This document shows, piece after piece, positions 10,871-21,869 of a DNA stretch of 64,000 nt. The DNA is from Gnetum montanum. Lineage: Eukaryota > Streptophyta > Gnetopsida > Gnetales > Gnetaceae. Position 1 is the stretch's first letter; every line of letters begins with the position of its first letter. Under the pieces are notes generated by a model. That model ran no database searches. It saw nothing but the letters and a program-made list of their open reading frames with translations, and was not told the DNA's origin. The stretch lies in NCBI GenBank assembly GCA_015680685.1, contig MNCI01037842.1, positions 424,783 to 488,782 of the forward strand, read 5' to 3'. A program made the translations under genes and the position numbers.

Positions 10871-11075
10871 GTGATATCATAGCCGTAATATCACAGCCCT
10901 ATTGTATCAGTCGCCGTGATATCACAGCCCTGTTGTATCAATAGCCATGATATCGCATGGGCCGCGATATTGTGTACGCGATATCGTAGCCGACACAATA
11001 TCGCATCCCCCACGATATCGCGTATGCGATGTTGCGTCTTCCCCTGTGATATCACGTACGCGATATCACAGTGTG
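10871..11075 (+). promoter_or_regulatory. GATATC palindrome array in LTR U3
   Basis: Seven exact GATATC sites and several one-base variants lie within about 205 bases just upstream of the TATA box, mostly as tGATATCa or cGATATCg next to cag, tag or gcc. Such an array could bind a dimeric transcription factor. Weaker versions occur in the E1 and E3 LTRs. Confidence 0.5.
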
Positions 11076-11085
11076 TCACCATATC

Positions 11086-11093
11086 TATAAATA
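11086..11093 (+). promoter_or_regulatory. TATA box of the solo LTR
   Basis: TATAAATA follows the GATATC array. The same position in the reverse-oriented LTRs of E1 reads TATTTATAG on the plus strand. Confidence 0.6.
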
Positions 11094-11886
11094 AGAGGTG
11101 GCTCTCCCTTGTTTCGGATCCCAGTTTTAGAGTAGCGAAGCTCTGACAATTTGATCCCTCCAGAGTTAGATTTTTTTCCCGTGTCTGCCCGCAGTGTGGT
11201 GAATGTAATTGTACAGTGTCTTTATTCGAGTGTGCCATACTTGGACACGCACATGACCGGCAATAAAGATCGAGATTACTTCATCATTGTAGCATTCACT
11301 TTGTTATTTATTTATCTGTTATTTATTTAATGTTATTTACTGTTTTCTCTCTCTCACCCTTAAACTCCTAGAATGCGGAACGAGTACGACTTGATTACGA
11401 GCATTTAAGTGTGATTTCTTGGTAGCCCAATAGTGTAGCTAGGATCTACGCTTGGTAACCCAATGGCATATTTGGGATTTGCACTTGGTAATCCCAGTGG
11501 CGCACCTAGGATCTATGCTTAGTAGTCCCAGTGGTAGTCATGCATGAGGTCTAAGATGTGTACGGTTGATCAATGAATCAGTTGCTCGTCGCACTTAGGC
11601 TAGATTAGATTTCCTTACCCTTTTCCTCGTAGCTTAGGTTAGTTAATATTTTTTTCCACTGCCTTCAGGAGTAGCATAGAGTAGGAACATATCATACACC
11701 TCACTCTAGACTAAACCATACGTGACAAAGCTAACACTAGTCCAGGTGGGAAGATAGCGAACTGCAACTGCGACCTAAGGCTAACTGTCTAGGTGCTACA
11801 ACTAGTCCATCTGCGGATTTTGACTGGATCACGCGTACATGCTCATATTCATATGGTTGAGTGTAGGGGTACCTCGCCACTCATCA

Positions 11887-11960
11887 CCTAGGGTGCCTTC
11901 TGTATAGGTATGAAAACTTGAAAATAGTCTTAGCTGGAGAGGGCCATGTGATGTTCAACA
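11887..11960 (+). repeat. Dispersed repeat copy 2, right half
   Basis: It continues the match to the minus strand of 232-352 (cctaggg, then aaaatagtctTagctgga and catgtga), starting with the duplicated CCTAG. Confidence 0.5.
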
Positions 11961-13349
11961 AAGAAAAAAGTAATTAAACTGAAAAATTAGGGAATTTGAA
12001 TAGGATAACTCTATTGAACTTCAAGAATTCATGAAAATACAATAGGTAACTAGAAAATTTAAACTTTTCTTGGTCCCTATTGCTACCGTTGGTTCATGCT
12101 ATCTCATAGTCGCATATGTTGTGGTAGCTAACACTACTTGTAACTACCATGAGAGGGAGAGAAAGAGAGAGATGCTACTGCTATCCACTTTGCATGCTGC
12201 AGACAAGTTTGTAGCCTTTGTTTCTTGGTTCACACACCATTTTTTCTGCCATGTGTGTTGTGAGAGAGAGGAGAGTTTGGACCCCTACACTGCCACTTGG
12301 AGTGCATGCTTGCTGCTATTTGCGGTTGCCTATTGCTATCTATCATAGATGCACCTATCGTAGATGTTGCTATTCAAGCACCAACTATTGTTTGTGGCAA
12401 AAAAACTAGGGAGGTTACTTGCTGTAGCTTCACCATCGCCACGAGAGGCCAATTTCCATAGTGAATGCCATGGGCCTGAGTCAAGGACCAACGAGCCATA
12501 TGCCTAGTCTGCTGTGCATGTGCATTACCTTCATTGCTGGAGAGAAAAATAGAACCTCACAAGCCCTATTCTTCTGACGTGCAGCTAACACTACTACCAT
12601 CTTCACCACTTGTAATTAGAATAGTGGCTACCAACTATCATTCCCATAGCTGCTACAGGTACTACCACTGTAGCTAACTCACATACTAGTGATGTTCGCA
12701 TCAATAGTATGAATAACTATTATTTTGTCTTGTGGTTAGCATAAATGTATTATAAATAAATTTCTTGTTACTTATTTGCTATTTTTTTCTAGGCATCTTT
12801 GATGACCTAAGTCTCATAAACAAAGCTAAGTATACTAGCTAAACTAGCTTTGGTGAAAAGAACCTTACATACAAGGATGAACTCTAAAAGTCTTATTGTC
12901 TTTTTTATTAAAGGGATAAACAGTCTTAATCATCCTTAGATTTGATTTTTTAACATTGCCCTGACTTTCAAATTAATATTTATCTTTCTTCCTTAACCTA
13001 TGTTTGACATTGAATTATATATTTTTTGGGGGGAACTAGGGAAAGGAAGGAATGTTTTAAGGGAAAGGGGATTTCAAAATTAAAGGAAGAGGAGGGGTAT
13101 TGGATCCCCAAAAATATATGCTTTCAAAATTAAAACTTTGATTATATATCCTCATATAGTGAAAATGATACTTTGGAAAAAAAGGTAGAACTTAGCTTAC
13201 TTGAAGCACGACCCAAATTAATAGCAAATGAGTATATTATAAAAGATCATTTCAATAATCAAAATAATGTTAAAAACTTGGAAAGATATATTAAAACTAT
13301 TTTGTTATATATTTAATATATATACCTAAAATTTGCATGATGAGAGGGA
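11961..13349. other. Intergenic DNA
   Basis: No gene recognised. The 92-codon and 63-codon frames near 12070-12409 overlap each other in different frames and show no domain. Confidence 0.45.
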
Positions 13350-13586
13350 TAACTAATTCTATGTTTGGTACTAAATCTTGTGCTACAAAATATTTTAAAT
13401 TTTCATGGATTATTGTTTGCATACATACTCTCTTACCCTTCCAAATTTTATTTCTTGTGTATTAAATTAACTAATTCCAAGTTTGGTACTAAATCTTGTG
13501 CTACAAAATATTTTGAATTTTCATGGATTGTTGTTTCCATACATATTCTTGTGGCCTTTCCAATTTTATTCCTTGTACATTGCAAT
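13350..13586 (+). repeat. 118-bp tandem duplication
   Basis: Units start at 13350 and 13468 and share taactaattc, gtttggtactaaatcttgtg, ctacaaaatatttt and aattttcatggatt. Both are open for long stretches only because they are AT-rich copies of each other. Confidence 0.8.
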
Positions 13587-13636
13587 AAGAAGACAAATAT
13601 AGAATCTATAGATTAGTTGAAGCAAATATGTTAGTA

Positions 13637-13895
13637 TTATGGATGAAATATTATTTAGCTTTCCTTGGAATGTTATGTATGAAATATTTTTTAGTGTTAC
13701 CGAAAAACTCTCCTTCTAGCACTATGTATAGAATATTATTTGGCATTACTAAGAAGTATTATTATTTTACCTCTCCTTGGAATGTTATGGATGAAATATT
13801 ATTTAGCGTTACCAATAAACTCTCCCTCTAGCATTATGACCAGAATATTATTTAGCATTATCCATAAGTTCTCCTTGAAGCATTATGATTAGTGT
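13637..13895 (+). repeat. Minisatellite, unit about 49 bp
   Basis: About five variable units repeat the pattern ttatggatgaaatattattt, then agcgttac, aataaactctcc and tctagca. The third unit is longer. Confidence 0.7.
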
Positions 13896-14409
13896 TACAA
13901 AAATAATCTTTTCATCCCCACAAAAAACTTAGAAATTCACTAGCATCAAAGTAACTTAACTTAATGGTAAAATAGTACTAACCATAAGACCCAACAAATA
14001 TTATTAATTATAAAATCAATATGTAATTACTAAGGAACAAATTTATGATTCATGTTGATTAAGAGCGTATGACTTACATCTTAGAGGTCACATGGTTAAT
14101 CTAAGCATTTTACGTCATTGAGATATGCAATATTGTGTCAAACGGTTAAGGAGATGGTAGTGTGAAAAATAATAGTTGAAACTAAACTGCTCCAGTAGCT
14201 ATAGCTGAATAATGCTGATGATAAATTACTTCAATACATCAAAACAATTAAATTTAGATATCTATGTCCTCTTTCATTCAGCATGCAGGTTGACATGAGT
14301 TTTAAAAATACTTCGTTTTCAGCTGTGAAGTCATGTGTAGATTATACAGAAAGGCAATGAAGTAATAATAATTTTAAAAAACAGAATAGAAAAGAAAGAA
14401 AAATTTACG
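13896..14409. other. Intergenic DNA
   Basis: Nothing recognised apart from a weak tRNA-like phrase near 14089. Confidence 0.4.
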
Positions 14410-14870
14410 TGAATCTAGAGCCTGGAAGTTCAAACCACTTGCTTTTTTTCTTTTCCTTTTCAAATACTGTAGTCAAAACTGGTTACGTAGATGCCATCAT
14501 TCGACAATTCTGTTTTAATATTGGGCTTCACTGACCAACACCCAGACTTGTTTCCATGCTCGGTGGTCGTGCAACCATAAATTCCAGGAAAAGGCGGAAA
14601 GTTTAAAGCTTTTATTTAATAAGTTTTGATTATGATTTCAAGATCGCTGGGTGTCCTAAATTGAAAAAGTATGCGACAGGAGCCACCCCATCCACTGCAA
14701 TAATGGTTTTTTATTTGATGTTTTTACTTAAAAGAGTTAACTTTGATGGAAAGAAAAGACAGGTTGCTATTTTTTAGAGACAATAGTGCAGTAGAGTTGG
14801 TGTATCTTTCAATGGTAGCCACTGTTCCTTTGTGGTTTAAATTTCTCGTCCATAGTCTCTTTTCTTCTTC
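14410..14870 (+). promoter_or_regulatory. Copy C of the duplicated gene 5' flank, exons lost
   Basis: It aligns with 6820-7330 (gtcgtgcaaccata, gcggaaagt, gagccac, aaagagttaact, agacaggttgc, gagacaatagtgcagta) and, at its end, with the copy A stretch near tctcgtcattc. The expected exon sequence does not follow; E3 begins instead. This is a third copy truncated by, or fused to, a retrotransposon. Confidence 0.5.
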
Positions 14871-14974
14871 ATTTCCTTGCCCTTGTTAAGTGCTTGTTCA
14901 ATCTTTTCTCCAATAATCTCTAGGGCTATAGCAAAATTTTCATCTACTAAATCCCAAACTTTCTTTACCTTTTT

Positions 14975-15475
14975 TAGGAAAAGGTCGAGCGAAATCTATT
15001 CCGAAAAAAAATTTGGGTGAGCTACGCCTGCAACGTAGCTCGGCCAGCAGTCATGGCCCCACAGCGAGAGCCCCCCATGACCGAAAGGGACGGACCACGN
15101 GTCGTGGCCCCACAGCGAGAGCCCCCCATGACCGAAAGGGACGGACCACGCACCACCCAGCACTCAGCACTCAACGCAGGATCCCACGACCCAAAGGGCA
15201 TTCCAGGGGCCAGGGAAACAGCGCGGCTGGCTAAAAACACGGAGACTGAAAACAACAACAAAGCCGATCCTGCAACACTCGCAGGAGCCGGCAGAAACAA
15301 CTACCCGCCGGGCCGTTGCAGGCCAACCTGTTCATGCGCAGCCAACCCCGCAGCGAGGCGGCGCTGATTCTCTGTGATCAACTGGGCGATTCCAATTCTG
15401 CAATTCTGAAGGATGCCCTCAAACCAGCGTTGTGCGGGTTGAGGACGAGGGGTTGGTGTTGTAGTCTTTAGTTGC
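14975..15475. other. GC-rich insertion in E3 gag
   Basis: Gag homology stops at about 15476 (NRIATK) and resumes at about 14985 (VKKVWDL), where E2 is continuous (ILAKVDKMWTLW). Between them lies DNA far richer in G+C than its surroundings. It holds two perfect inverted repeats (GAGCTACG/CGTAGCTC near 15017-15039 and GTCATGG/CCATGAC near 15050-15081) and a 50-bp duplication around the N at 15100. A plus-strand frame near 15330-15470 reads LFMRSQPRSEAALILCDQLG and on to a TAG stop. I do not recognise it. Foreign or organellar DNA, a gene fragment or a misassembly are all possible. Confidence 0.5.
15050..15150. other. 50-bp direct repeat around the N at 15100
   Basis: The stretch from gtcatggccccacagcgag to ggaccacg is present on both sides of the single N with one mismatch, as at 4803 and 27516. 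It is probably an unmerged contig overlap. Confidence 0.6.
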
Positions 15476-15479
15476 TATA

Positions 15480-17118
15480 CGGTTGACTAATTTTTGAATA
15501 TGTAGAGTCTTTTTCTAGATAAGATTTTCCAATGTTTCATCCTCTTTCTTGTCACATATTCACACAACTCTCTTTCAAATTAATGGATCTTTGTTATACT
15601 CTTCAGCTCATTTCCTCTTTCTTAGCTCACCTTCCTCCTTCGCCATTCGATTGATTAGTCTTTGGATTTGATGGGCAGTCATTTTTGACAATGTGCCTTG
15701 GGCGTAAATAGCAAAAGTCTTTTTGGTTTTGCTTCATAGCCCATCTACAATGTGCCTAAGCTATTCCCTTGGTGAAAATCCATGGCTTGGGCATTTGTAC
15801 AATAATGAATAGTATCAGCCCATTGTTGCATCAAGGGTCTCATAAGTCCCTTACATCCATCTTTGGATTTGTTTCCTTAAATTAGATACTCGTGACTAAG
15901 TTTGGTGTTTATCATTGAAGAGTTTGAGCATATTACTCTAGTGTATGATTGATAAAGGTTCCAATAACCTATACTAGCTCTCTGCCTCCTTCACAAGTGT
16001 TCTTGGAAATAACTTTAATTTCTACCAATCACTTTCAATATTTTAGAGGGTGTAGGCATCGTGGAAAGCTTGAAGGTGATGTTGTGGATCAACATTATAG
16101 CCACCTTCAAATCTTGTCATGTTGTTCATGTCTAGCCATTTGATTTAGCTATTTATCACATGCTTGGTTGGTATATTGAAATCTTTCTAAATATTTATCA
16201 TGCTTTGGATTGTCATGAGGGGTTCATTGTCATGGTTGAGTTTATATGCTCTACTGTAGTGGTGACCCCTTTTGTGCTCATACCTTTCTTGATCCTCTTT
16301 TTGATCCCTTCATCTCCTTTGTTAATATTCTTTATCTTTTGTATTAGAGTGTCTTGAATATTGATCATAATGATCATAAGTTCTCCTTTCTTCCCTATCA
16401 TAGTCTCAATATTTGTGGCATCTTCTATCAAAGTCCACCAATGATTGTGATGAGGCAGATGAGGTAGTAGGAGAATGATGCCAACTTGTTTTTCTTTCAT
16501 GACTCTTGTATGCTTCTTTATAGGATTTGGTAGGAATCACTGGCCTTGAGTTCCACTTATACTTTAAGTTAGTAGCCTCCCCCTTATGTGTCTCTACTAG
16601 AGTGGAATGAAGTTGGGCTTTGACAGGTTCCTCAAGTCTAATGATAGGTGTTTTTGAAGGCTCCTCATGGTTTTGGTAGAGTTGCTTTGAAATAAATGCA
16701 TTAGCATTAAATTCTTCTAAGACAACAAAAGTGTTGACCTGCTTACCTTTGCTATGTACATGTTTGATCTCCATGGTAGCATCTCTTCTCATCTACTCCT
16801 TTGTGGATTCATAGGGTCTTTTCATGTGCTAAGTCACATGATACCCTTCTTGGACTTGGTCTAACTGCATTCCCCTTAAGGTAGAAGCATGCTAAGTGTT
16901 GCACATTCTGGAGGTAGGACTATGTTGTCTTGCATGTCCCTCCACCTCATTTAATTATCCTAATGAAAGATGAAAGTGAAGTTTGGATGATAATGATCAG
17001 TGTGAGCACAAGTGATTCTTGTTTGCATTGGCATCCCCCATTCTTCTTCATCAATGATTCTATTCTTTGTTTGTCTTGTCTCCTTGGTAAGTGGTGATGT
17101 ATCTTTGTTTGAGGCCAT
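15480..17118 (-). pseudogene. E3 gag (Retrotrans_gag-like), broken
   Basis: ATG at 17118 starts MASNKDT, parallel to the gag starts of E2 (60709) and E4 (37634). Further on come LDMNNM, FEGGY and HLQAFHDAYTL (around 16140-16040), then LRKQIQRW and AIYAQGTL and finally AKEEGEL (about 15630). The same blocks in the same order occur in E1 (28436-27295). Gag would form the virus-like particle. Many in-frame stops, several where Trp is expected, make it inactive. No zinc knuckle is visible. Confidence 0.7.
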
Positions 17119-17247
17119 GTTTGTGACTTAAGATGTTGGTTAAGTGTGTATAACTTATTTCGGTTTATTAAAAGATTAAGATTTTGACTTTGGATTTTTT
17201 GATACAACAAACTTTGGAAAATCAACTACTAAGCATACATTTACTTA

Positions 17248-17265
17248 TCCTCAACAAAAATGCCA
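17248..17265 (-). other. E3 primer-binding site, tRNA-Asp type
   Basis: Directly inside the LTR the minus strand reads TGGCATTTTTGTTGAGGA, which matches the plant tRNA-Asp-type site TGGCGCCGTTGCCGGGGA with mostly C-to-T and G-to-A changes. Confidence 0.65.
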
Positions 17266-17266
17266 A

Positions 17267-18176
17267 TGATGAGTGGTAAAGTAGTCCAACATCCAACCAT
17301 TGAAGATATGAGTATATGCATGTAGCCTAGTCAAAGTACATGGATAAGGCAATGTAATGATGTTAGTAATTGGTTTGAGTTTTTGATCATTGTCTTCCCA
17401 CATGAGCTAGTAAAATCAATATATATGGTTTAACTCATAATGAGGTGTAGGATAATTGATGTTGCTTTGGCCATTTTACTCCTAGTAAACATGAGGTAAA
17501 TGAATGTGGTTTATAAGTCTATGTAAAGAACAAATGAATTTAGTCTAGCCTAGGTGATGGACATCTATTCTTGACTTTGTGCAAACATCTTAGACTTATG
17601 TAATCATTACTGGGATTACCAAGTATCTCACTATTGGGTGAACCAAGCAATAATACTATTGGGTCACCAAATGATCATACTTTTCACTTGGCATTAGGTG
17701 TATTCATTCTTCTTAATAATAGTTAAAGTAAAGTTCATGAGAAAGTAAATAGTGACTAAGAAAACAACAATCAATAGACTAAGTGAAAATAATAAACTTT
17801 TATTCTAGGTAAACAATAAAAACTAAGTGCATGTTGAAATGGTAAAAAGTAATCTTAATCTTTATTTCCATTCACACTTGTGTCCAAGTACAAGATGCTC
17901 AAATAAAAACTCTACATAATCACTCAACACCACAGTACAAGCATACACTATTAAGTGCTAAGTAGTAAAATCAAGAAAATAGAGTAATAAAGTTTCGCTA
18001 AGGTGAAATGAAAATTGTCGTTGAACCATGTACCTAAGTGTCATATTTATAGGCCTGCACATGTTTGCGATATTGGATATATAACATTGTAGCTTGTGCC
18101 CCAATATTGAGGATCCAATATCGTGGCTTTGATATCAGATACTCGATATTGTAGCTGATAAAAATGAAACTTATCA
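17267..18176 (-). repeat. E3 5' LTR
   Basis: It begins (plus strand) TGATGAGTGGTAAAG and ends near ACTTATCA, a decayed form of ACTCATCA. It includes the ggtaaccca-type phrases, tatttatagg (TATA on the minus strand) and gatatc/gatattg motifs. Confidence 0.7.
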
Positions 18177-18249
18177 ATCCTAATAACTAGAGTAATAAAT
18201 AGAAGATGATTGAAGCATTTGCTTAATAACTAAAACTCTGCCAACAAGG

Positions 18250-19200
18250 ATGAGCTTTTTTCTTTCCACTTAACAAGCTTCTATTTAATTTTATTAATCA
18301 CATAATTTTTCAAAATAGTAAGATTAATCTCAAAAGAAAAATATATTTCTAAAATTCTGAAGATAAAACTTTTTTCAAGACCTTTCAAGGCTTGAGAGTA
18401 ACCCACTTATCAATATTGTTATTATAATAAAAAACAAATTTTTAACAATTGATCCAAAAGATAAATAACATGCAATTATGATATGTTGTAGAGAATTGTT
18501 AATCATTAGAAAAAGAATCATCATTAAGTGCATGTTAAGCAATTTGGTATCTTGACCATCAATTGAAATTCACTTAATGATATACCTTTATCAATCATAA
18601 TGTAAAATATGTGAAAGGAATTTTTCAGCAATAATAAAAAGATAGGGAGTTCAAGGACAACCTTGATGAATTCATGATTGAAGAGAAAAGGAGAAACTTA
18701 ATTCAAAATTAGTAGTAACTTTAACATTAGCATCAATGAGCAAGGTACAAATAAGATAAATGAAATAATTACCAAATTCCAATTTATAGAGAGAGGTAAG
18801 GCACATATAAGATAAATATAATAATTACCAATCCTAATTTATGGAGACAAAGTGATAAATTTCCATTCAATCATGTCATAAGCTTTAACATAATGTAACT
18901 TAATAAAAGTAATGTCTTGGTTACTATTAGAAGCCCATTTCATTCCATCCCAAATTGCAATAAAATTATTTAAGATATGTCACCCTTTAATAACACTAGT
19001 CTCCTCAAGTCTAATGATATCTTCAATAATTTTTTGAATTTGGCAAGTCATCAATTTAGCTAAAATTTTATAAGTATTATTAGGAAGAGTAATAAGTCTC
19101 TACTTACTAATATTTTGAAGATCTCTATTCTTGGGAAAAAGATGAATTATACCTTTATTAATAATTTTATTAAGAGAAAATTTTTAATGGATTCTTGGAA
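18250..19200 (-). pseudogene. LINE reverse transcriptase, broken
   Basis: In order on the minus strand: NKGIIHLFPKNRDLQNISK (block 1), then RLITLPNNTYKILAK (the RPITLLN-type block), IIRLEETSVIKG, ILNNFIAIWDGMKWAS and KAYDMIEWKF (the KAYDxVEW box with its catalytic Asp). Further on is a QGCPLSP-like stretch visible only in another frame, and ALNDDSF where FADD is expected. This is the canonical order of an L1-type reverse transcriptase, which copies LINE RNA at nicked target DNA. Stops replace Trp in WRPITL-type positions. Confidence 0.65.
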
Positions 19201-20059
19201 AACATAAAAGAAATAATCTCTAATGACATCCCAATGTTTCTTAAAAATTAAATTGAAAAACATTAAAAACTAGAGATTTACCATTTCCTAAACTAAAGGT
19301 TGCTACTTTGATTTATTCACTATAATTTTCACTTTAGGAATACTTTAATGCACTTCTATTATAAGATTAGGAATATGCATACTCAAGGCTTGGAAGGATT
19401 CCTTGCTAAAAGTTTCAAAAGAAAAAAATAGAGAAATGATTTGCTAAAAAACTATTAATGGTCTTAGAATATGTAATCATGGAGTCATTTATATAAAGTG
19501 ATTCCATGTGAAGTTCTTACTCTTTTCTTTTACAAATTTTAAAAATTTCTTGCAAGGTTTATCTTCAATTTTTAGCCAACCCTCGCAACTTTTAGTGAAG
19601 GCACTTTTATCTTCAAAAGCATCTTAACATTGTTTAGCATAACGAGTGTTAACTAAAGCTTTTTGAGTTTCAAAATCAAAGGGATTCTAGTCAAAAATAA
19701 TTTTTATTCTTTTAATAATTTTTGTAATATCTTCTTCAACTTGATGCTTATGCTTAGCAAATTGCTTTCCAAAATAGCTAGCATAATTTTTGATTCTACA
19801 AGTAGTTCACTATTATCACTCAACCCAACTAATATCACTAATAGGGTTTTTTTTTCCTGCATTGCATAAAGACTTCAAAATCTTTTTTTCCACTAGGTCC
19901 TATGAACATATTAGCATTCATAAAAAAAGGAAAAAAAGAAACTTATGCATTTAAAAGGAGAAAGAATTAATTCCAAAGAGAAAATTCTAATAGATAAATG
20001 AAAACTTATGCATCTATATGCCCTTCTACTTTTCTTTTAGGTTTTCAAAAGAAAACATT

Positions 20060-20600
20060 AGAGATGTAAAATTAGAAAAAAAAAATAATTTTCTTTAAAA
20101 TTGCACCAATCTTATTTTTCTTAAGAAGATAAATTAGGAGGAAGTTCACCAAGTTTATCTAAATGACTTTCAACCATATTGAAAAAACCTTTAATAATCT
20201 AAGGAACTTTAGGCAAAGATAGAAAATAATTCCAAACCTTTGATTGATCTTTTGAATTGTCATAAACTCTAAATTCTTCCTTTTTACTATGACAAATAAT
20301 CCAAATAACTCTTCTGAGGCTATCAAAACCAGAATTCAAAACTTTTCCAATTTAATTTATATTAACAAGAATAGCAACACCTCCTTTATTAACATCATGA
20401 GCAGCAAAAAATATGTAATTTGTTAAAATGCATTTACCAACAAATCTAATATCATGCACTAACATTTTAATTTCTTATAGAAAAAAAAATCTAAAGATAA
20501 ATGTCAGTTTGAAAGATACTCCTTGACAATATTTGCTTGGGACCTATCAAAAAGGCCCAAATATTCTATGATAAAACTAACATTAAGATGTGGGAAAGGA
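20060..20600 (-). pseudogene. LINE endonuclease domain, broken
   Basis: The minus strand gives an LSxNI start (the WN of LSWNIRG lost to TAG), then GGVAILVN, RRVIWIICHSKKEEFRVYD, KVWNYFLSLPKVP, IIKGFFNMVESHLDKLGELP and EKxDWCNF. This parallels the L1 endonuclease blocks GGDFN...DK.GG. The GDFN motif reads GFFN here, so a catalytic residue is gone. The domain would nick target DNA to prime reverse transcription. Confidence 0.6.
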
Positions 20601-20620
20601 GGTCTCCATCCTTTATAATT

Positions 20621-21869
20621 CAATCTCAGCATTTGTCTCACAATCCATGTGACTAATATCTAAAAAAAATCATTCAATAGAAAAATATTTGGGACAATAT
20701 TAAAAATAGAGAGAGAAGGAGATACTTTTGAGGTTATTAAAATAAAATTAGTTTTTTGCAATCCTCTTCTTTTTGTGTTACAGTAAGTGAAATCTATTTA
20801 TATTAGTATTTCCATTGTTGGAACCTATTAAAAATTTCTTCTTTTTTCTAAAGAAAAATTTTCTTTAGATATTAATAGTTTACTAGCATCTTTAGAGTTA
20901 AAAGTATTCATAAAATATTAAGAACTTGTTGAAGAAAATTCCATTTGTACTTACTAAAAACAAACATTCTTTACCTGTTCAAAAATTTGTTGTTTCTTTA
21001 TCTCACAAATAACCCTTTTTTATTGAGAATAGGACATATTCCAATAACATAGTCTTTATGAGAAAATAGTTGTAAAATCTTTGCAAATTATAGTATGTAA
21101 TTTTTCAGGAAAAACATTAATTGTTGGTCTTTAGTTTTAATTCTATCTTCCTTTACCTTGTTAAGAAATATACATTCAAGATGATATTGTTAGGTAGATA
21201 ACTAGCATAGTAAATCCTCATCAAATCCTTTGTCTATCTTAATGTTCTATTCATTTTAGATGGGATAAATGCATCAAGATGATGATGATAATGATATATG
21301 TTCTAGGAACCACCCTCTCTAAATAAAAGAAAAAGAAAAAATTAATTCAAACTCCAAAATATTAACACCTAATAAGATTTGAGTTTGAAAGATGATTGAA
21401 CTATCATGATTTTATTAAAATTGTATGAAAATATATGCCTTACTTAGAGCATTTTCCTTGGAGTTTGAAAGTTACCAATTCAATTTCAAGTGGTATGCTA
21501 ATTTGACACGATTATTTTCTTTTTACGTTTTACGAAAGTATCATGCTGGCTATATATCCTAAGATACATATAGTCAACTAGTTTTAAGTTTTAACACCCT
21601 AAATTCTATCGAAATACCTTAATTTCTTCTATTTTAAGATTATTTTAATTTTTGATTTTTAAGATACATGTAGATTTGTTTTATTAACTTGCAACACAGG
21701 CCTATTATTTCTAATTGACTTTATAGTGGTTCTAGAACGTAGCCATAAAACATGTTAAATAAACACAGGCTTAAATTTCATTTTTGGGAAAAGTTGATAT
21801 GCGCAAACTTATAACCTATTAGTTTAAAAACTAATAAAATGAATAGTTAAGCTATCACCTAGAACCAAA
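20621..21869. other. AT-rich DNA upstream of the LINE
   Basis: No ORF1-like or other protein signal could be made out. It may hold the missing LINE 5' end. Confidence 0.35.

Larger units (their letters stand above)
10847..11886 (+). mobile_element. Solo LTR of an Athila-like Ty3/gypsy family (1040 bp)
   Basis: The element starts TGATGAGTCATGAATT and ends CCACTCATCA, giving terminal inverted repeats TGATGAGT/ACTCATCA. It is flanked by the identical 5-bp CCTAG at 10842-10846 and 11887-11891. Inside are a GATATC-rich array, a TATA box at 11086-11093, a poly(A) signal AATAAA at 11272-11277, and a 3' part with the repeated phrase ggtaaccca/ggtaatccca shared with the LTRs of E1 to E4. Internal genes are absent, so this is the product of recombination between two LTRs. 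Confidence 0.85.
14871..18176 (-). mobile_element. E3: truncated Athila-like gypsy element
   Basis: Minus-strand order is 5' LTR (18176-17267), primer site (17265-17248), then gag to about 14880. Pol, the 3' part and the left LTR are missing, so no target duplication can be tested. Gag shares its N-terminal layout and central block with E1 and E2. A GC-rich insertion splits gag at about 14975-15475. Confidence 0.7.
18200..20620 (-). mobile_element. L1-type LINE relic
   Basis: The minus strand carries an apurinic-endonuclease-like domain (about 20590-20060) followed by a reverse transcriptase (about 19200-18250), the ORF2 order of plant L1 elements. Frames are shifted and broken. The 3' end and poly(A) tail are missing, and the E3 LTR lies directly left. 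ORF1 was not found. Confidence 0.65.

Noticed and set aside
10891-11238. Minus-strand frame of 115 codons and plus-strand frame of 76 codons
   Set aside because: Both are translations of the GATATC array and promoter of the solo LTR.
12070-12409. Two plus-strand frames of 92 and 63 codons
   Set aside because: They overlap in different frames, show no recognisable motif and have no splice or promoter context.
15008-15160. Hammerhead ribozyme or retrozyme suggested by hairpins and gaccgaaaggg
   Set aside because: The conserved CTGATGA core is missing.
15013-15367. Overlapping open frames on both strands in the GC-rich block
   Set aside because: They cross the N at 15100 and its artefactual duplication and show no domain; only the later frame from about 15330 was kept as a note.
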